From Actinosynnema sp042752395 (lineage in GTDB: Bacteria; Actinomycetota; Actinomycetes; Mycobacteriales; Pseudonocardiaceae), in assembly GCF_042752395.1 (NCBI RefSeq), contig NZ_JBHYXZ010000028.1:10441-74440 (forward strand): DNA of 64,000 bases, in the 5' to 3' direction. A model generated the notes under the pieces. The model saw nothing but the letters and a program-made list of their open reading frames with translations, did no database searches and was not told the origin of the DNA. How positions within the stretch are numbered: the first letter of the stretch is position 1; every line of letters starts with the position of its first letter. This document shows, piece after piece, positions 7,673 through 15,596 of the stretch. A program made the translations under genes and the position numbers.

Positions 7673-8512
7673 TCACCCGGTGATCGGCACGGCGGAGCCC
7701 GTCACGGTGACCCGCGGGTCGTCGGGCGCGACGCAGATCTCGAGCAGGCTCGGGCGGCCCAGGTCCACGCCCTGGTGGATGGTCACGGACCTCGGCCGTT
7801 CGACCCGCCCGATCGCCCGCAGGTAGCCGCCGAACGCCGCCGCGGCGGAGCCGGTCGCCGGGTCCTCGACCACGCCGCCCACCGGGAACGGGTCGCGGGC
7901 GTCGAACACGTCCTCCTCGCGCTGGTGCACCAGCTGCGCGGTCACGGCGTCGTGGGCGCGCAGCAGGTCGGCCAGCGCGTCGAAGTCGTAGTCCAGCGCG
8001 GCCAGGCGGGCGCGGGTGCGGACGGCCAGGACGAGGTGGCGCGAGCCGCCGAACGCCCAGTGCGGCGGGTAGCGGTCGTCCAGGTCGTCGGCGGACCAGC
8101 CCAGCGCGCGCAGCGCGGCGGTGACGTCGGCGGGCGCGGCGGGCGTGGCGTGGGTCGGCACGCTGGTCAGCGTCGCGGTGGTGGGGGTGGTGGCGACGTC
8201 GACCAGGCCGGCGGGGGTGTGGAAGCGCAGGGTTCCGGGCCGGCCGAGGGCGACGGCGGCGGCCACGGTGGCGTGGCCGCAGAACGGCACCTCGACCAGC
8301 GGGCTGAAGTACCGGACGTCGAAGTCGTCCGGCTCGGCGGGCCGGGGGACGACGAACGCGGTCTCCGAGTAGCCGACCTCGGCGGCGATCTCCAGCATGC
8401 GGGCGTCGGTCAGGCCGGTAGCGTCGAGCACGACGCCGGCCGGGTTGCCCCCGGCGGGGTCGGTGGCGAAAGCGGTGTAGCGGAGCACGGTCGGTCCCTG
8501 CGCGTCGGTCAT
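7673..8512 (-). CDS. PhzF-family isomerase/epimerase-like protein
   Basis: The 279-residue protein has the PhzF fold. The N-terminal half carries GGNPAGVV (about 19-26) and the conserved SETAFV. Next comes YFSPLVEVPFCGHATVAAA, and the C-terminal half repeats the fold with EDPATGSAAAAFGGYL. PhzF members catalyse isomerisation or epimerisation, with a Glu (SETAF) as general base. The substrate here is unknown and no phenazine genes are nearby. The gene starts at 8512, 74 bp from the divergent LysR gene. Confidence 0.88.
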   Translation of the reverse strand: MTDAQGPTVLRYTAFATDPAGGNPAGVVLDATGLTDARMLEIAAEVGYSETAFVVPRPAEPDDFDVRYFSPLVEVPFCGHATVAAAVALGRPGTLRFHTPAGLVDVATTPTTATLTSVPTHATPAAPADVTAALRALGWSADDLDDRYPPHWAFGGSRHLVLAVRTRARLAALDYDFDALADLLRAHDAVTAQLVHQREEDVFDARDPFPVGGVVEDPATGSAAAAFGGYLRAIGRVERPRSVTIHQGVDLGRPSLLEICVAPDDPRVTVTGSAVPITG

Positions 8513-8538
8513 GGGACGAGCGTCCCCCAGGAGGGCGC

Positions 8539-8585
8539 ATCGAGTCCAACGATTCCCAGTGATGTGCGCTATCGGTATTGTCGAT
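8539..8585. promoter_or_regulatory. Two ATCG-N7-CGAT boxes between phzF-like and lysR genes
   Basis: Two copies of the dyad ATCG-N7-CGAT occur, at 8539-8553 and 8571-8585, 32 bp centre to centre (three helical turns). The inner bases differ, so only the arms are conserved. LysR proteins bind 15-bp dyads of this size in pairs between their own gene and the divergent target, which is the arrangement here. Confidence 0.6.
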
Positions 8586-9404
8586 GTGGTGGACACCCGC
8601 CTCCTGCGCACCCTCCTGGTGCTCGCCCGTACGGGCAGCTTCACCGCCACCGCGGCCGAGCTGCACCTCGTGCAATCCACGGTGACGAGCCAGGTCAAGG
8701 CCCTGGAACGGCACCTCGGGGCCCGCCTGTTCGACCGGCTGCCCAGCGGGGCGCGGTTGACCGAGGCGGGTCGGCAGGCCGTCGAGCACGCCCGGGAGGT
8801 GCTGACGTCCGAGCAGCGGTTGCGGGACGCGGTGCGGGGGAGCACGGCGGTGGAGGGCGACGTGCGGATAGCCGCACCCGAGTCGGTGTGCGCCTACCGG
8901 CTGCCGCAGCGGATCGCGGACGTGGCGATGCGGTGGCCGGGGATCTCGGTGCACCTGTCGCCGGCGGGCACCCGGCAGGCGTTGGCCGGGGTGCGCAACG
9001 GGACCTTGGACCTGGCGCTGGTGCTGGAGGACTCGCTGGCCGCGCCGGGGTTGAAGGTGACGGCGGTCGGGGTCGAGCCGATCGAGCTGGTGTCCGCGCC
9101 GGGGGTGGTGCTGGACGAGCGGTACTTCCTGCTGGAGGAGGGGTGTTCGTACTGCGACCGGTTCGTGCGCGAGTTGCCCGCGACGCCCAGCATCACGCGG
9201 TTCGGCAGCATCGAGGCCGTGCGGTCGTGCGTGGTGGCCGGGTTGGGGTGGGCCGTGCTGCCTCGGGTGGCGGTGGCCGAGCAGTTGGACGCGGGCACGT
9301 TGCAGCGGGTGCGGGAGCTGCCCGACAGCACGCTGTTCCTGGTCACGGACCCGCGCCGCACCCCCTCGGCCGCCGTCCGCGCCGTCGCCGCCGCCCTCGA
9401 CTGA
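8586..9404 (+). CDS. LysR-family transcriptional regulator, divergent from the PhzF-like gene
   Basis: The 272-residue regulator starts near MVDTRLLRTLLVLARTGSFT with the helix-turn-helix TATAAELHLVQSTVTSQVKALE. The effector domain carries an unusual GCSYCDRF Cys pair at about residues 182-189, which could be redox active. The GTG at 8586 (or the next GTG) is preferred over the longer frame because upstream codons overlap the operator and the divergent gene. It probably controls the PhzF-like gene through the ATCG-N7-CGAT boxes. Confidence 0.85.
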   Translation: MVDTRLLRTLLVLARTGSFTATAAELHLVQSTVTSQVKALERHLGARLFDRLPSGARLTEAGRQAVEHAREVLTSEQRLRDAVRGSTAVEGDVRIAAPESVCAYRLPQRIADVAMRWPGISVHLSPAGTRQALAGVRNGTLDLALVLEDSLAAPGLKVTAVGVEPIELVSAPGVVLDERYFLLEEGCSYCDRFVRELPATPSITRFGSIEAVRSCVVAGLGWAVLPRVAVAEQLDAGTLQRVRELPDSTLFLVTDPRRTPSAAVRAVAAALD

Positions 9405-9409
9405 CCCAC

Positions 9410-9495
9410 GCGTGTCGAACACTCAGGACCCGTGTGTCCTACGTTGAGAACGCGAGAGTCCTACGTTCAGGACCCGTGAGTTCAACGCTCGCGTC
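9410..9495. repeat. Dispersed TGTCCTACGTT/GAGTTCAACG repeat, locus 1
   Basis: Between convergent genes lie degenerate units: GTGTGTCCTACGTTGAGAAC, GAGAGTCCTACGTTCAGGAC and GTGAGTTCAACGCTC. The same two unit types recur at 27264-27406 and 63918-64000. See the findings. Confidence 0.7.
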
Positions 9496-9496
9496 C

Positions 9497-9587
9497 GGCT
9501 CGATGTGACACGGGCAGGCCGAAGCCGGCAGGCCCGGGGATAGTGCGTCCCGCCGCGCCTGCCGGCTCCGACCGGTCGGATCGAGCC
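9497..9587. repeat. Palindromic intergenic element GGCTCGAT...ATCGAGCC, copy 1
   Basis: A 91-bp segment is bounded by GGCTCGAT and ATCGAGCC. Internally it has the inverted pair AGCCGGCAGGC and GCCTGCCGGCT. It ends exactly at the stop codon of the following minus-strand gene. A longer relative with perfect 18-bp ends is at 52727-52861. Both lie between convergent genes, so a bidirectional terminator role is likely. Confidence 0.75.
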
Positions 9588-10169
9588 TCAGGTGGTCGGT
9601 GGCGGGCCCGTTCGGCGGGCCCGTTGGGCCAGCTCGGTCAGCTCGGCGAGGAACTCCCGCGCCGGCAGCGGCTTGCCCTCCTTGCGGAACGGGGACGGGG
9701 CCAGCGGCACGACGAGGTCCGTCACGGGGGAGTGCAGCCAGAGCGCCATCACGTAGAGGGGGGCGATGCGGAGCAGGCGCAGTTCGAAGCCGGCCACCGC
9801 GAGCTGGGGCAGCAGGCGGACGGCCTTGACGGCCTTGTCGGTCTCGGCCACGAACGGGCCCTCGGTGAACTGCGACACCTCCTGGGCGCCGTCCGGGCCC
9901 GGGGTCGTCTCGGCGCTCGCGATGGCCTGCCCGCCGTCCTCGACGAGGTAGCGCCAGCCCACCGGTTGCGCCCGGTCGAGGCCGCCGCCGGAGGTGATGT
10001 CGTCGATCCCCAGCGTGAAGACCTGGTGCGGCGTGGAGAGGTCGAGCCGGTCCTTCCGCGCGCCGCGCAGGGCCTTGGTGGAGAAGTGGGCTCCGTCCAC
10101 GAAGGAGTGGAGGGTCGCCTTGACCCGGTCGGGCAGTCCGGTCGGCGGGTCGGGCAGGTGCAGTGGCAT
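9588..10169 (-). CDS. Hypothetical protein downstream of papain-like protease
   Basis: The 193-residue soluble protein (start MPLHLPDPPTGLPDRVKATL) has no signal peptide and no motif that I recognise. A mid-region of about 100 residues looks like a single alpha/beta domain and the C-terminus is basic. It starts 10 bp after the protease stop, behind the ribosome binding site AAGGAG, so the two genes form one transcript. A role as partner, inhibitor or cargo of the protease is only inference. Confidence 0.75.
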   Translation of the reverse strand: MPLHLPDPPTGLPDRVKATLHSFVDGAHFSTKALRGARKDRLDLSTPHQVFTLGIDDITSGGGLDRAQPVGWRYLVEDGGQAIASAETTPGPDGAQEVSQFTEGPFVAETDKAVKAVRLLPQLAVAGFELRLLRIAPLYVMALWLHSPVTDLVVPLAPSPFRKEGKPLPAREFLAELTELAQRARRTGPPPTT

Positions 10170-10179
10170 GGCAGCTCCT

Positions 10180-11088
10180 TCAGCCCCGGGCCTTGGTCTT
10201 GTAGCTGACGTTCCAGAGTCCGCTGTTCTGGTACCTGTTGCGGAAGTTGTCGTAGGTCATGTCGAGGTCGCCGGACCACGGGTCGCCCACGCTGACCCAC
10301 TCGACCCCGTCGCGCACCGAGCGTCCCCGCACCGCGACGATGTGGCCGCCCCAGATGAAGCCGTTCTGGTCGCGCCACGCGATGTTCACCACGACGGGCG
10401 CGGACTTCGCCAGCTCCGCACCGAGTTGCACGGTGGTCAGCGAGTCGTTCAGGCGCTCCCTGAAGTTCCCGACGCGCTGCAGCGCCGTGTCCGGCCACCG
10501 CCCTTCGTTGGCGGGCGACTCCTGACCGGCGGGGACGCAGGCGTCCTTGCGGTTGAACTCCGCGTTGGCGAGCGAGCACTGGGTCCACGGCGAGGCCGGG
10601 TCGTAGAACCTGGAGACGCTGACCGTGGCCGCGCTCCAGCACCACATGGTCTGCTCCTGGTGCTGCATGACGAAGTCGACGTTCTGGTCGGCCATGTCGA
10701 ACGCGAACTCCGCGAGCGTGCTGCTGCCCGGCTCACCGGTGGCCGTCCCGCCCCCGGTGCTCGTGGTGGCGGTCAGCCCGCTGCCGTTGAGCCGCAGGAA
10801 CACGTTCGGGAAGGTCGCCGACTCGATCGTGAACACACCGCCGGACTGGACGGTGAGCTTGAACTTCTCGTACAGGCCGGGCGCCCCGAATTGGCAGTTG
10901 ACCGTTCCGACGCGTGAGCTGCCCGGCTCCACCCCGCTGCCGTCCAGGCGCAGGTACACGTTCGGGAAAGTCGCCGACTCGAACGAGTACGTGCCGTCGG
11001 ATTGGGGACGGACCTTGAACTTCTCGGTGGCTCCGGCTTTGAACTGGGCGTTGACCTTGCCGCTGCCGGGATCGGTGAACGACGTCAG
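10180..11088 (-). CDS. Papain-like cysteine protease with two N-terminal lectin/fascin-like repeats
   Basis: The C-terminal 200 residues form a papain-like protease: the Cys motif MWCWSAATVS, His in WGGHIVAV and Asp in SVGDPWSGD. N-terminally there are two copies of an approximately 45-residue repeat ending ATFPNVYLRLDGSG and ATFPNVFLRLNGSG, like AbfB or fascin beta-trefoil strands. The first copy lies upstream of the only GTG in frame (10959). The frame stays open to a TGA just beyond it, with CTG at 11088 as the best candidate start. The N-terminus is therefore uncertain, by a rare start or a sequencing error. No signal peptide is seen. It is followed closely by the hypothetical gene at 9588. 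Confidence 0.75.
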   Translation of the reverse strand: MTSFTDPGSGKVNAQFKAGATEKFKVRPQSDGTYSFESATFPNVYLRLDGSGVEPGSSRVGTVNCQFGAPGLYEKFKLTVQSGGVFTIESATFPNVFLRLNGSGLTATTSTGGGTATGEPGSSTLAEFAFDMADQNVDFVMQHQEQTMWCWSAATVSVSRFYDPASPWTQCSLANAEFNRKDACVPAGQESPANEGRWPDTALQRVGNFRERLNDSLTTVQLGAELAKSAPVVVNIAWRDQNGFIWGGHIVAVRGRSVRDGVEWVSVGDPWSGDLDMTYDNFRNRYQNSGLWNVSYKTKARG

Positions 11089-11184
11089 GTGAGGTTGTCC
11101 CGCGGAACACCGGTCACCGGTTCGACGGGGTGTGCCGCGGCGGTGTCACGACCCGGTTGGCGCAACGGGGTGGTCTGTCGTGGA

Positions 11185-12558
11185 CTACGCGGGTTGTTCG
11201 GTCAGCAGACCTTCGCAGGTCCGAACGACCACGGCCGCGGCGCGGCGTTGGGCGTGGTCCAGGAGCGGGTCGGCGGCGTGGTCCCGCCAGCGGTTCAGGG
11301 TGTGGTGGAGCACGTGGTGCAGTTCGTCCGGCCGCGGCTCGTGGTCCAGGCCGAGGCGGGTCAGGGGATCGGCGCCCAGGCCGCCCACGAGGCGGGTGGC
11401 TTCGGCTTCCAGGCCGTCGGGCAGCCGGATCCGTCCACTGTGGATCGCCGCGAGGAGGCGCAGCTCGCGGAAGTCGTGGGCGGAGGCGAGGATCCGTTCC
11501 GTGGTGGTGGCCAGGGTGGCGGCGGTGGGACGGGGTTCGGCGCGCAGGACGACGTCCAGGCCCAGGAGGGCGGATCGGGCCTTGAGCACGTCGTGGCGTT
11601 CGGTGAAGTGGATGCCGATCGAGTCGCGCAGTTCGCCCAGGCCGCTGCGCTGCACCAGTTGACCGGTGAGCTTGACCTGGGTGTCGAAGCCCTGGCGGAT
11701 GAGGGTGGTGGTCAGGCGGACGCCGAAGATGCCGAAGCGGTCGACCAGCGCGCGGCGGGTGGCGGGGTCCAGGGGGACCGGGAAGTCGTCGCCGACGAAG
11801 CGGTCGGCGGAGAGCAGGTGCTCCTCCAGCGCCGTGCGGGGCAGGCCGGCCAGCGTGGCCAGGGCGGCGAACTCGTCCGGCCGGACGGTGCGCGCGGCCA
11901 CGGCGAGGAGGCCGGCGACGGCGACGACGTTCTGGCACAGCGGGGTGACGGCCGCCTCCCGGCGGTAGCGGCGGGCGATCTGCTTGGCGGAGGTCAGGGC
12001 GTCGATCCGGCCGCCGCCGATCTCGTCGGCGCGGGAGAGCACGACGACGGTGTTCACCGGGGTCGCGCGGGCGACCGGGTGGTCGTGCGCGGCCTGGAGG
12101 AAGCGCAGGTCTGTGTTGTGCATGTGCCGGGTCAGGTAGAGCACGGCGTCCGCTTCGCCGTAGACGTGCTCGACCGGGGCGCCGGCGGGGGTGTCGATCA
12201 GGGTGACGTCCCGCAGCGAGCGGGAGGGCCACTCGACCACGACGCGCTCGGCGTCCGGGGCGTCCACGAACGCCCTGCCGTCGCGGCGCACGACCGGGAC
12301 CTCGTAGTGGCCGACGTGGGCCTTCGGCTGGGGGCCGTCCTGGTACCAGGTGGTCGCGCCGGTCGAGGTCAGCTCCTCGCCGATGAGGGCGCTCACCACG
12401 GTGGACTTGCCCGATCGCGGCGCGCCGGCGACGGCGACGCGCAGCGGTTCGGCGAACCGGGCGCGGTGCGCGCGCAGCCAGGTGACGGCACGGGGGCTGT
12501 CGCGGTAGATCGCCAGGGCGTCGTCCAGCAACGCCAGGACCTCGTCGGCCAACCCCAT
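11185..12558 (-). CDS. iniC: IniC-like dynamin-family GTPase
   Basis: The 457-residue protein is a dynamin-like GTPase: G1 GAPRSGKST (45-53), G3 IDTPAG (about 120) and a G4-like SRAD (about 175). A long helical region follows. In mycobacteria IniA and IniC are membrane-remodelling dynamin-like proteins induced by cell-wall inhibitors. The ATG overlaps the iniA stop by one base (TGATG), and the order iniB-iniA-iniC is as in mycobacteria. The non-canonical G4 motif suggests altered nucleotide specificity or a partner role. The symbol rests on synteny and domain type. Confidence 0.85.
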   Translation of the reverse strand: MGLADEVLALLDDALAIYRDSPRAVTWLRAHRARFAEPLRVAVAGAPRSGKSTVVSALIGEELTSTGATTWYQDGPQPKAHVGHYEVPVVRRDGRAFVDAPDAERVVVEWPSRSLRDVTLIDTPAGAPVEHVYGEADAVLYLTRHMHNTDLRFLQAAHDHPVARATPVNTVVVLSRADEIGGGRIDALTSAKQIARRYRREAAVTPLCQNVVAVAGLLAVAARTVRPDEFAALATLAGLPRTALEEHLLSADRFVGDDFPVPLDPATRRALVDRFGIFGVRLTTTLIRQGFDTQVKLTGQLVQRSGLGELRDSIGIHFTERHDVLKARSALLGLDVVLRAEPRPTAATLATTTERILASAHDFRELRLLAAIHSGRIRLPDGLEAEATRLVGGLGADPLTRLGLDHEPRPDELHHVLHHTLNRWRDHAADPLLDHAQRRAAAVVVRTCEGLLTEQPA

Positions 12559-14366
12559 CAGGCGCTGATCCCCAGCGGTGGCGCCTGGCCGCCCGCCAGC
12601 GCCTGCACGCGCTGGTAGAGGGCGACCAGCTCGTCCAGCTCCCGCCTGGCGTCACGGCTGCGGCGCTCGCGTTCCGACGTGTCGTCCTGGACCGCGCGGC
12701 GGGCGCTGCGGGCCGACTCGAGCAGCGTCTCCTGCAACTCCTCGGCCAGCGTGGAGAAGTGGTTGCGCAGGCTGCGCTGGATGTGCCGGGCCGCGTCACG
12801 GCAGTCCTTGCTGAACTTCACGAAGAAGTCGTCCACGTGCCGGGCGGCGGCGGCCTTGGCTGCGGCCTGCCGGCGGCGCAGGCGCTGGTCGCTCTCGTCC
12901 ATGATGGACTTCCCGCCGAACAGCGCGCCGGCGCCCAGGGAGATCGCGTTGATGAGCGGCATGCCGGCGAGGCTGGTGGCCAGGCCGAACATCAGCACGC
13001 CGCCGTAGGAGCCCTTCAGGCCGGTGAACGCCTTCTGCGCCAGGCTGAACTTCTCGATCAGCGGCTTGTCCATGGGCGCGACGCGGTCGAGCACGTCGTC
13101 CGGGAAGATCGACTCGGGCAGGAGGTCGTCGCGGGCGACCGGGAAGCTCTTCGCGACCTTCTCCGCCACCCACTCCGAGCGGTCCAGGAGCCAGGCGAAG
13201 TTGGTGGTGGCCGCCTCGGTGAGGTTGTCCTCCAGCCACGTCTCGAACCTGTCCCAGCCCAGCGCCGGGTCGGCGGTCTCGAAGGTCTTCTCGACCTCGC
13301 GCATGATCCTGCGGGTGCGGTCGCGCAGGTCGTACTCGATGTCGGAGACCAGGTCGGCCATCTCGTCCGCCAGCACGGTCTGCCAGCGGGCGGAACGGCG
13401 GCGCAGCTCGTCGATCCGGCGCTGCGCCTCGTTGAGCGCGGCGATGGTCTTCTCCGGGCCCTGGGCGGCGCGGGTGGACAGCTCCTCGCGCACCGGCGCG
13501 ACGAGCTGCCGGATCGCGGACGCGGCCGTGACGGCGACCGTGCGGCGGGCCAACTGGTCGGCGGCGGCGAGGATGTCCTGCCGCACGCACGCCAGCAGCT
13601 CGGGGAAGCCGGACTCGGCGTTGAGCGCCTTGTCGCCCGTCCTGGCCGCGCGCAGCCGCAGCGCGGCGGACACCGGGATGAGCTTCGCGGTCACGCCGGC
13701 GCGGGCCAGGTGGGCGCGGTTGCGCTCGACCACGCGCCGCCACTGCGCCGCGATGTCGATCTTGGTGAGGACCACGATCACGTTGGGGCAGGACGTCATG
13801 ACCTGCTTGATCAGCTCCAGCTCCGAGCCGGTCAGCTCGGTGGTGGCGTCGGAGACCATGAGCACCGCGTCGGCCTGCAGCAGCGCGGTGAACGTGCTGG
13901 CGGTGTGCGCGGGCCGCAGGTCGCCCACGCCGGGCGTGTCGATCAGCACCAGGCCCGAGTCCAGCAGGGCGCGGGGGATGCCGACCTCGGCGCGCACCAG
14001 CTCCCCGCCGTGGTGGCTCGCGCTGACCTCGCTGGCGAGCCGGTCGAGGGGCACCGGGATCCGCTCGGTGGGGGTGTTCGCGACGGACGCGCCCCGCACC
14101 AGCGCGGCCGACGGTGTCTCCGCGTGCTGCACGAACGTGGGAACGGTGGTCGTGACGTCGTCACCCACCGCGCACACCGGGGCGTTCACCATCGCGTTCA
14201 CGAGCTGGCTCTTGCCCTGCTTCGGCTCGCCGATCACGAGCACGCGGAGCTTGGGGTCGAGCTGGCGGGCGCGCTTCTCGCGCAACCGTTCGGCCAGGTC
14301 GGGCCGGTTGTGCGCAGCGCAAGCCCGGATCGTGTCGTCGAGCACGTCGAGCCAGGGCGCGGACAT
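12558..14366 (-). CDS. iniA: IniA-like dynamin-family GTPase
   Basis: The 602-residue protein has a canonical GTPase domain: G1 GEPKQGKS (46-53), G3 IDTPGVGD (about 160) and G4 LTKID (about 205). A long coiled-coil stalk follows (about 300-400), then a hydrophobic paddle-like segment GVLMFGLATSLAGMPLINAI (about 465-490) and a second helical stalk. This is the bacterial dynamin-like layout expected of IniA. The ATG at 14366 follows the iniB-iniA intergenic hairpin. The protein probably acts at the inner face of the membrane, together with IniC. Confidence 0.9.
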   Translation of the reverse strand: MSAPWLDVLDDTIRACAAHNRPDLAERLREKRARQLDPKLRVLVIGEPKQGKSQLVNAMVNAPVCAVGDDVTTTVPTFVQHAETPSAALVRGASVANTPTERIPVPLDRLASEVSASHHGGELVRAEVGIPRALLDSGLVLIDTPGVGDLRPAHTASTFTALLQADAVLMVSDATTELTGSELELIKQVMTSCPNVIVVLTKIDIAAQWRRVVERNRAHLARAGVTAKLIPVSAALRLRAARTGDKALNAESGFPELLACVRQDILAAADQLARRTVAVTAASAIRQLVAPVREELSTRAAQGPEKTIAALNEAQRRIDELRRRSARWQTVLADEMADLVSDIEYDLRDRTRRIMREVEKTFETADPALGWDRFETWLEDNLTEAATTNFAWLLDRSEWVAEKVAKSFPVARDDLLPESIFPDDVLDRVAPMDKPLIEKFSLAQKAFTGLKGSYGGVLMFGLATSLAGMPLINAISLGAGALFGGKSIMDESDQRLRRRQAAAKAAAARHVDDFFVKFSKDCRDAARHIQRSLRNHFSTLAEELQETLLESARSARRAVQDDTSERERRSRDARRELDELVALYQRVQALAGGQAPPLGISA

Positions 14367-14419
14367 CACCTGGCAGAGTGTGCCCGCAAAAGCACTCCGG
14401 GTGAAAGTCCGGACGGGGC

Positions 14420-14458
14420 GAGGGCCGGTCCCGCCCCCCACGGGCAGGACCGGCCCTC
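14420..14458 (-). terminator. Intergenic hairpin between iniB and iniA (attenuator or processing site)
   Basis: GAGGGCCGGTCC pairs perfectly with GGACCGGCCCTC over 12 bp with a 15-base loop, 16 bases after the iniB stop and before iniA. Such a hairpin inside an operon would lower downstream transcription or protect the upstream mRNA. Confidence 0.65.
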
Positions 14459-14474
14459 CGGTGGTGGATCAGTC

Positions 14475-15374
14475 TCAGAAGAGCAGGTCGTCCACGCCGA
14501 GCGAGTCGACGACCGGCAGGTCCAGGTGGTCGACCGTGCCGGTGACGTTGCTCACCACGCCGCCGACGCCGGCGGTGTCCGCGACGCCCGCGACGGTGTC
14601 GGTCACGCCGGACAGGGGTGCGGCGCCGGCGAGGTCGGTGGCGCCGGAGACGTCGAGGGTGTCGCCGAGGTCGGCGACGTTGCCCAGGTTGGCGGGCAGC
14701 GCGCTGGTGAGGCCACCGGTCACGGAGCCGACCACGCCGTGCAGCGTGTCGACGGCGCCGAACGCGGTGCTGGTCAGGCCGTCCGCGCCGGGCAGCGAGC
14801 CGGTGACCCCACCCGCGGTGGCGACGGCACCGTCCAGCGTGCCGGTCGCCGTGGCGGTCAGGTCCGAGACCTGACCGGTGGCGGTGTGCAGCGTGCCGTC
14901 CAGGGTGTCGGTCACGTCACCCACCGCGGAGAAGTCACCCTCGACCGACAGCTCCGCCGCCGCGGAGCCGTCCAGCAGGTCCCAGCTCGACACGCCGCCG
15001 AACAGGGCCAGGCCGTCGGCGTCCGCGCTGAGCGTGCCCGCCACGGCGGCCTTGACGTCGCCCGCGCCGGTGGCGCCCGACACGGCGAGCTGGTCGGCGA
15101 CGGCCTTGAGCCGGAAGATCGCGCCGGCCTGGCCCGCGTCGACCAGGTCGAGCGGCAGGTCCTCGAGCAGCGCGCCGTCGAGAGCGGGCAGGCTCCCGGT
15201 CGGCACGTAGTCGAGCACCAGCGGGATGACTTCCTGCACGTCCAGGGCGCTGATGTCGCTCAGGCCCGCCGCGGCCAGGGAACCCTCGGCGTCGGCCTGG
15301 AAGTCGGCCAGCGCGGTCGGGTCGCTGAGCAGGTCGAGGACGAAGTCGTGCAGCGTGGTGGGGCTGGAGCCCAT
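14475..15374 (-). CDS. iniB: IniB N-terminal domain protein with low-complexity Gly/Ala/Val/Asp tail
   Basis: The 299-residue protein starts with an IniB N-terminal domain (TLHDFVLDLLSDPTALADFQ, then GLSDISALDVQEVIPLVLDY, about 1-55). The rest is low-complexity and rich in Gly, Ala, Val, Asp and Thr, with repeating GVTDTV/GVADTA-like phrases. There is no signal peptide. The ATG at 15374 has a good ribosome binding site (AGGAGAG). In mycobacteria iniB opens the cell-wall-stress operon and its protein role is unknown. The same order here supports the name. The gene diverges from the Hsp70-like/IniR-like pair. Confidence 0.85.
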   Translation of the reverse strand: MGSSPTTLHDFVLDLLSDPTALADFQADAEGSLAAAGLSDISALDVQEVIPLVLDYVPTGSLPALDGALLEDLPLDLVDAGQAGAIFRLKAVADQLAVSGATGAGDVKAAVAGTLSADADGLALFGGVSSWDLLDGSAAAELSVEGDFSAVGDVTDTLDGTLHTATGQVSDLTATATGTLDGAVATAGGVTGSLPGADGLTSTAFGAVDTLHGVVGSVTGGLTSALPANLGNVADLGDTLDVSGATDLAGAAPLSGVTDTVAGVADTAGVGGVVSNVTGTVDHLDLPVVDSLGVDDLLF

Positions 15375-15596
15375 GATCGATCTCTCCTGGTCGAGTAGGA
15401 CGCGGGAAGCCGGCCCGGCAGGGGTGGGATCCGGCCTGGACCACGCTAGGAGCAGGCCGCCGACCGGCCATCGGGGATTACTCCCCGTAGATGCCGCAAC
15501 CACTATGGGGTGGGACTCGTTCACTCCCTAGGGGATTAGGGGATGGACTTGTGACCATCTCGTGACCCGTGTAGGCACTGGCCGTAATTCGTTCAG
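15375..15596. promoter_or_regulatory. Divergent control region of iniBAC and the Hsp70-like/iniR pair
   Basis: The 222-bp divergent region contains the tandem CTAGGGGATTAGGGGAT at about 15527-15543. This A/T-rich G-tract repeat is unlike the flanking sequence and could be an activator site. I cannot define the promoters with confidence. Confidence 0.35.
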
